Source: Symbiodinium natans
Lineage: Eukaryota > Sar > Dinophyceae > Suessiales > Symbiodiniaceae
Direction: 5' to 3'
DNA: 64,000 bases
Assembly (NCBI GenBank): GCA_905221605.1
Contig: CAJNDS010002749.1
Location: 230,976-294,975 of the forward strand
This document shows positions 60,905-64,000 of this stretch, piece after piece. The translations under genes were made by a program, and so were the position numbers. Every line of letters begins with the position of its first letter. Position 1 is the first letter of the stretch. The notes under the pieces were generated by a model. That model saw only the letters and a program-made list of their open reading frames with translations. It searched no databases and had not been told where the DNA came from.

Positions 60905-61745
60905 CAAAGCATGCTTAAACCTCGAGGTAAGGTCCCTTCTTCAAAGTGGAGAGTCGAGCTAGAGAGTCTGCCTCTGGCTGCTCGGCTGGTGCCTTCTTCT
61001 CGCTGGCCTGCGAAATTTGCACCGAGATCGTGGCCTATACTCTAGTCACCTAGTCTATACCGTGCGAATGCTGGGCCTTGATCACCTCCTTGTTCTCGTC
61101 GTTCAAAGCCAAGTTGTCCAATGCATCCCCAGCAGCTGCGGCCACATCGTCGTCGTCAGACGCTCGCAGCTCCACCAAGGGGCCAATGGCGCCAGCCTTC
61201 CCGATGGCGGTGCGAAGACCCTCACCCTGACAGGCCAAGTTCGCGAGTGCGCCGGCCGCCCGGCGCTGTCGGGTCCGACCCCCTGAGCTCAGCAGCTCCA
61301 CAAGCCCCTCGATGGCGCCCTTCTCCGCCATGGCCTTGCTGCAGGCTTCCGAGTGGGAGGCGTTGCGGAGCACACCCGCGGAGTCGGCCTGGGCCGGGGC
61401 GGCGCCACTCCGGAGAACTTTCACCAGAGAACTGATGGCATTGGGGTTTTCGGCCAGCGCACGGACGGCGCTGTCGCCCGTGTTCACGAGGAGCATTAGA
61501 AGCGCTGCCGCGTTCTCTTGCGCTGTTGGCGTGCCATCCAGCAACTTCATGGCTGGAGTCATCCCTCCGAGTTTCACAACGAGTCGCTCCAGCACATCGT
61601 CATCTTCACCATCGCAAATGTTGAAAAGCGCTTCTGCGGCAGCTTCAGCATCCGATGCCACGTTGCTCTTAAGCTTTTCCACGTGGGCCTTGACCGCGTT
61701 CACCTTACTCAAGGTCGCCTTTTCCTTTCGGGCCCGAGGTCTCAA
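60905..61745 (-). CDS. Armadillo-repeat protein, downstream paralog
   Basis: The main exon 61060-61735 is uninterrupted; a last exon at about 60905-61016 (ASEKKAPAEQPEADSLARLS) follows a GCAG acceptor. The N-terminal helix reads AVKAHVEKLKSNVASDAEAA. About four armadillo repeats follow, seen as TAQENAAALLMLLVNTGD, ADSAGVLRNASHSEACSKAM, RQRRAAGALANLACQGEG and VAAAAGDALDNLALNDENKE. Armadillo folds are protein-binding solenoids; the partner is unknown. The frame opens without ATG, so an upstream exon is expected. It lacks the introner present in its upstream paralog. Confidence 0.85.
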
Positions 61746-61897
61746 CCTCTTTTGCTAAGCGTGGGGACAGGGGAGAGGCTCGCTGAATAGTGAAAACTGT
61801 CGACTTGGTGAGATTTCTGAAAATGTTTGAAATGCTAAGTCCTGAATGCTGAGCAAAGCGTTTCCACCATTTTCCACCCCTTTTGAGGCCAGGCCTG

Positions 61898-62960
61898 GTC
61901 GACGGTGGCCTTGTTGGCGTCATGACGCGCCAAGTTCTCCAAAGCATCCTCAGCCGCTTCCGCCACATCCTCGTCGCGAGACAGGCATAGCTGCGCCAGC
62001 TTGCTGATGGCATCCTGCACGGGCAATGTATGCCCAAAAAGCCTCTGCAAAAAGGCCCCTTTACAGGGTTGACTAGGGGGATTATTACAAACCCTTGTAC
62101 TAGCCCATGCTGGCATCCTTGCTCAGCCGGATGCCGTGGTGCCTTGCCAGGTTCCCCAGTGCTTCGGCTGCCCGGCGCTGAGCGCAGGGGTCGCTGAGGG
62201 GCGCCGTCACGAGGCCCACGAGCCCTTCGACGACGCCTTCCTGCTGGGCCACGGCCTTGCTTCGAGCTTCCGAGTCCTCGGACACATTCCGGAGGACAGC
62301 GGCGGAATAGGACCGCGCCTCGCTGGAGCCTTTCCTTGGGGGAGGACATGAACCCTAAAGGGGTTTAGGGTTCATATGTCCTTCATCGGAATTATTGTAG
62401 TATAAGGTATAGAACCCCAATTTTAGGGTTCATTTGGTCTGCAAGGTTCTGCAAGACCTCCACCAGCGAAGGGACGGCGCCAGGCTCCTCCAGCAACGCC
62501 TGGTTGGCACTTTCACTGCCTGCACCCCCGGCCAGGAGGTACATTAGGAGCCGGGCGGGCTTCTCGTCCTTTGTGTCGCCCAGCAGCTTCACCGCCAGCT
62601 GTATGCCACCTGCTTCGATGATGGGTTTCTTGTACACATCGTCGGTCTTACCTGAGCCGAAGAAAGAGAAAGAGAGAGAGAGAGAGAGAGAGCGAGACGG
62701 GAAAGAAAAGGTCTGATGAAGAAGGTTCGACAGAAACTATGGCTTTTGTAGCCCAGTAACCATATTAACATACGGGTCGCATTGTTTTGGGCATGGTTGC
62801 TTTAAAAGGGAACCTAGACCCCAAAAACGGCAACAAAAACGGGTGCCACCGACCTACCATAGGAACGAAGGTGCACTTGTCACCAAGAGCATCGGCAGCG
62901 CTTAGCGCCTCCCTTGCCTGGGCGCTTTTCAGCTTCTCAATGTCTGGCTTGATGGCTGCC
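61898..62960 (-). CDS. Armadillo-repeat protein, upstream paralog with introner
   Basis: Exons in coding order: 62858-62960 (AAIKPDIEKLKSAQAREALS, donor ATG|GTAGGT), 62450-62646 (VYKKPIIEAGGIQLAVKLLG, then EEPGAVPSLVEVLQ), about 62102-62334 (KGSSEARSYSAAVLRNVSED, then AQRRAAEALGNLARHH) and 61898-62017 (ISKLAQLCLSRDEDVAEAAE, then DALENLARHDANKATVDQ). The order matches the downstream paralog repeat by repeat. Copy A15 interrupts VEVLQ-KGSSEARSYS; removing it gives the same spacing to VLRN as in the paralog. A tandem duplicate of about 1 kb spacing. Confidence 0.85.
62334..62446 (+). mobile_element. Family A introner, copy A15
   Basis: TT duplicated at 62332-62333 and 62447-62448. Intron 62335-62449, donor GA. 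The right end reads GGTCTGCAAGG rather than GGTCCCCAAGG, a small divergence. The downstream paralog has no intron at this place. Confidence 0.9.
62665..62697. repeat. (GA)n tract
   Basis: AGAGAG run inside the first identified intron of the upstream armadillo paralog. Confidence 0.95.
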
Positions 62961-62999
62961 ACCTCCCGTCATGGATGTATTTAGGCAGGTTTCGACTTC

Positions 63000-63400
63000 T
63001 TGGGTTTTTTGGGTCTCTGGGGTTGAGGTCCGTTATCCCCCCCGTGGGTTGAGGGTTCTCATTCGTCAAGAGAGCCGATCAAAAAAAAGTGAAGTCGCAT
63101 AACCCTTGATCCCACACCCCAACCGCCCTAACGCCTGTGTCATCATTATTGGCAGACCCTGGTCTTTCAGCCCTTTCACCTGATTTGGGGTGTGGCGTTT
63201 TAGGGGAAACCCCAATAGCTTCGCCCCAGGAAGCTTCCGCCAGATCCAGCCTTGTCGAGGTTTAAGGGCTTCCTTAAAATGTTCCCCCTTATACTAGCAT
63301 TGGGATGTTCCCCCTTATGCTAGCAGTCCTTTATCGGGATTATAGTAGCTCCTATTCTAATCCCTAAGGACCTCTAGATTATCAGGGGAGAATATCCCAA
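63000..63400. mobile_element. Family C element C7 with a partial tandem copy
   Basis: The full copy is 63300-63400 (TGGGATGTTCCCCCTTATGC start, AATATCCCAA end). A repeated left end, ATGTTCCCCCTTATACTAGC, lies directly before it at 63279-63299. The remaining DNA from 63000 shows no gene. Confidence 0.65.
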
Positions 63401-63404
63401 AGGC

Positions 63405-63970
63405 TGCCGATCTTCGCAGAAAGCTGCATCCAGGGCTCAGAGTTCAACCCTTTTTGTGGGATTCCTTCTTGCCGGTTGCCCAAAAGTCCGCTACAACCAC
63501 CTTGCGTTTCACATGCACCCTTAAAATCATCAGATCGCAACCCTATAAACCCTAAACCCGAATACCCAAAAAACATCCGAAAAACACAAAGCAAACCAAC
63601 AAGACCAACACATTCAAAAAAAACAAAAACAAAAACCAAAACCAAAACCAAAACACACAAAAAGAAGAAAACCCCATTCGCAAGCGCGCGCTCTAGTGCC
63701 GTCGGCCGCCTTGGCTTGGTCGAGCCGCCCCTTGTGCTCCTCAAGGGCTCGCTTCGTGTCGCTGGCGAAGCTTCCCTTCTCCTTCCCCAACAGTTCTTGT
63801 GGTTGAAGGGGGGTTTGGGGTTTAGGCTTTAGGGCTTAAGGCTTAGGACTATGACATGAACCCCCTTAAAACAAACATTGGGTTCAGGCTGCTTGCTCAC
63901 TCATCTTACTTCGTGACATGGCCGGCTCCAGCACACTCCTCGTCAAATTCTGGGGCCGAAGAAACATAAA
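63405..63970 (-). CDS. Exons of a coiled-coil-like gene
   Basis: Exons in coding order: 63918-63970 (SSAPEFDEECAGAGHVT, then a GTAAGA donor or TAA stop), 63675-63808 (QELLGKEKGSFASDTKRALE, then EHKGRLDQAKAADGTRAR) and possibly 63405-63450 (NSEPWMQLSAKIGS). The middle exon is charged and heptad-like. Gene start lies beyond the window. The A/C-rich CAAAAC repeats at 63615-63660 are intronic. Confidence 0.45.
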
Positions 63971-64000
63971 AAGGTCCCAAACTTCGACCCCTCCCCCCCC

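Noticed and set aside
1-64000. tRNA, rRNA or other RNA genes
   Set aside because: I saw no sequence that folds or reads convincingly as a tRNA, 5S or spliceosomal RNA, though I could not run a covariance search.

Overview
The window looks like nuclear DNA of a dinoflagellate, or a close alveolate relative. Four things point that way. Plant-type telomere motif TTTAGGG is scattered through the interior in dozens of tracts. Every gene I can support reads from the minus strand across 64 kb. Coding DNA is cut into exons of about 50-300 bp whose inferred introns use GA and GC as well as GT donors. The protein families are also ones abundant in dinoflagellates: a single-domain voltage-gated channel with EF-hands, a fascin-like beta-trefoil protein, a short CCCH zinc finger, armadillo proteins and a J-domain protein. 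Genus is not determinable. All gene models are hand translations of exons; none has transcript support.

Layout: 1.0-6.8 kb, voltage-gated ion channel. 7-20.3 kb, no recognisable gene, but tandem and dispersed repeats. 20.4-23.3 kb, fascin-like gene. 24-24.4 kb, two possible 3' exons. 25.4-26.7 kb and 27.05-29.8 kb, two multi-exon genes of unknown function. 32.6-32.9 kb, a small secreted Cys-rich protein. 33-37.8 kb, homopolymer, tetranucleotide and telomere-variant tracts with a few exons. 37.8-40.3 kb, several exons, including a clear 3' gene end at 38.8 kb. 40.8-41.7 kb, CCCH protein. 43.5-45 kb, 46.1-46.3 kb and 46.9-47.5 kb, unknown genes. 48.4-49.6 kb, intronless J-domain gene. 50.1-53.6 kb, GNAT acetyltransferase. 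57.0-57.8 kb, TIR-like protein. 58.8-63 kb, a tandem cluster of armadillo paralogs. 63.7-64 kb, the 3' part of a coiled-coil gene.

The most interesting content is the introns. First, family A (about 90-225 bp, terminal inverted repeat CCTTGGGGAC) is inserted with mostly 2-bp target duplications. In at least seven places exact removal restores an open protein. The donor is made from a host G plus the first duplicated base, which gives GA, GC or GT donors from one element; the element supplies AAG|G as acceptor. A second family (TTGGGATG ends) does the same with a 77-bp intron. Second, some introns consist wholly of telomeric repeat: 38877-38938 is exactly G(TTTAGGG)8TTTAG, 25562-25630 is G(TTTAGGG)9TTTAG, and 25907-26036 is a slightly varied array. 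Each uses GT and AG from the repeat itself and keeps the reading frame. Third, family A carries a telomere-like motif inside its ends, and several copies hold expanded TTTAGGG tracts, so introner insertion could seed the telomeric tracts.
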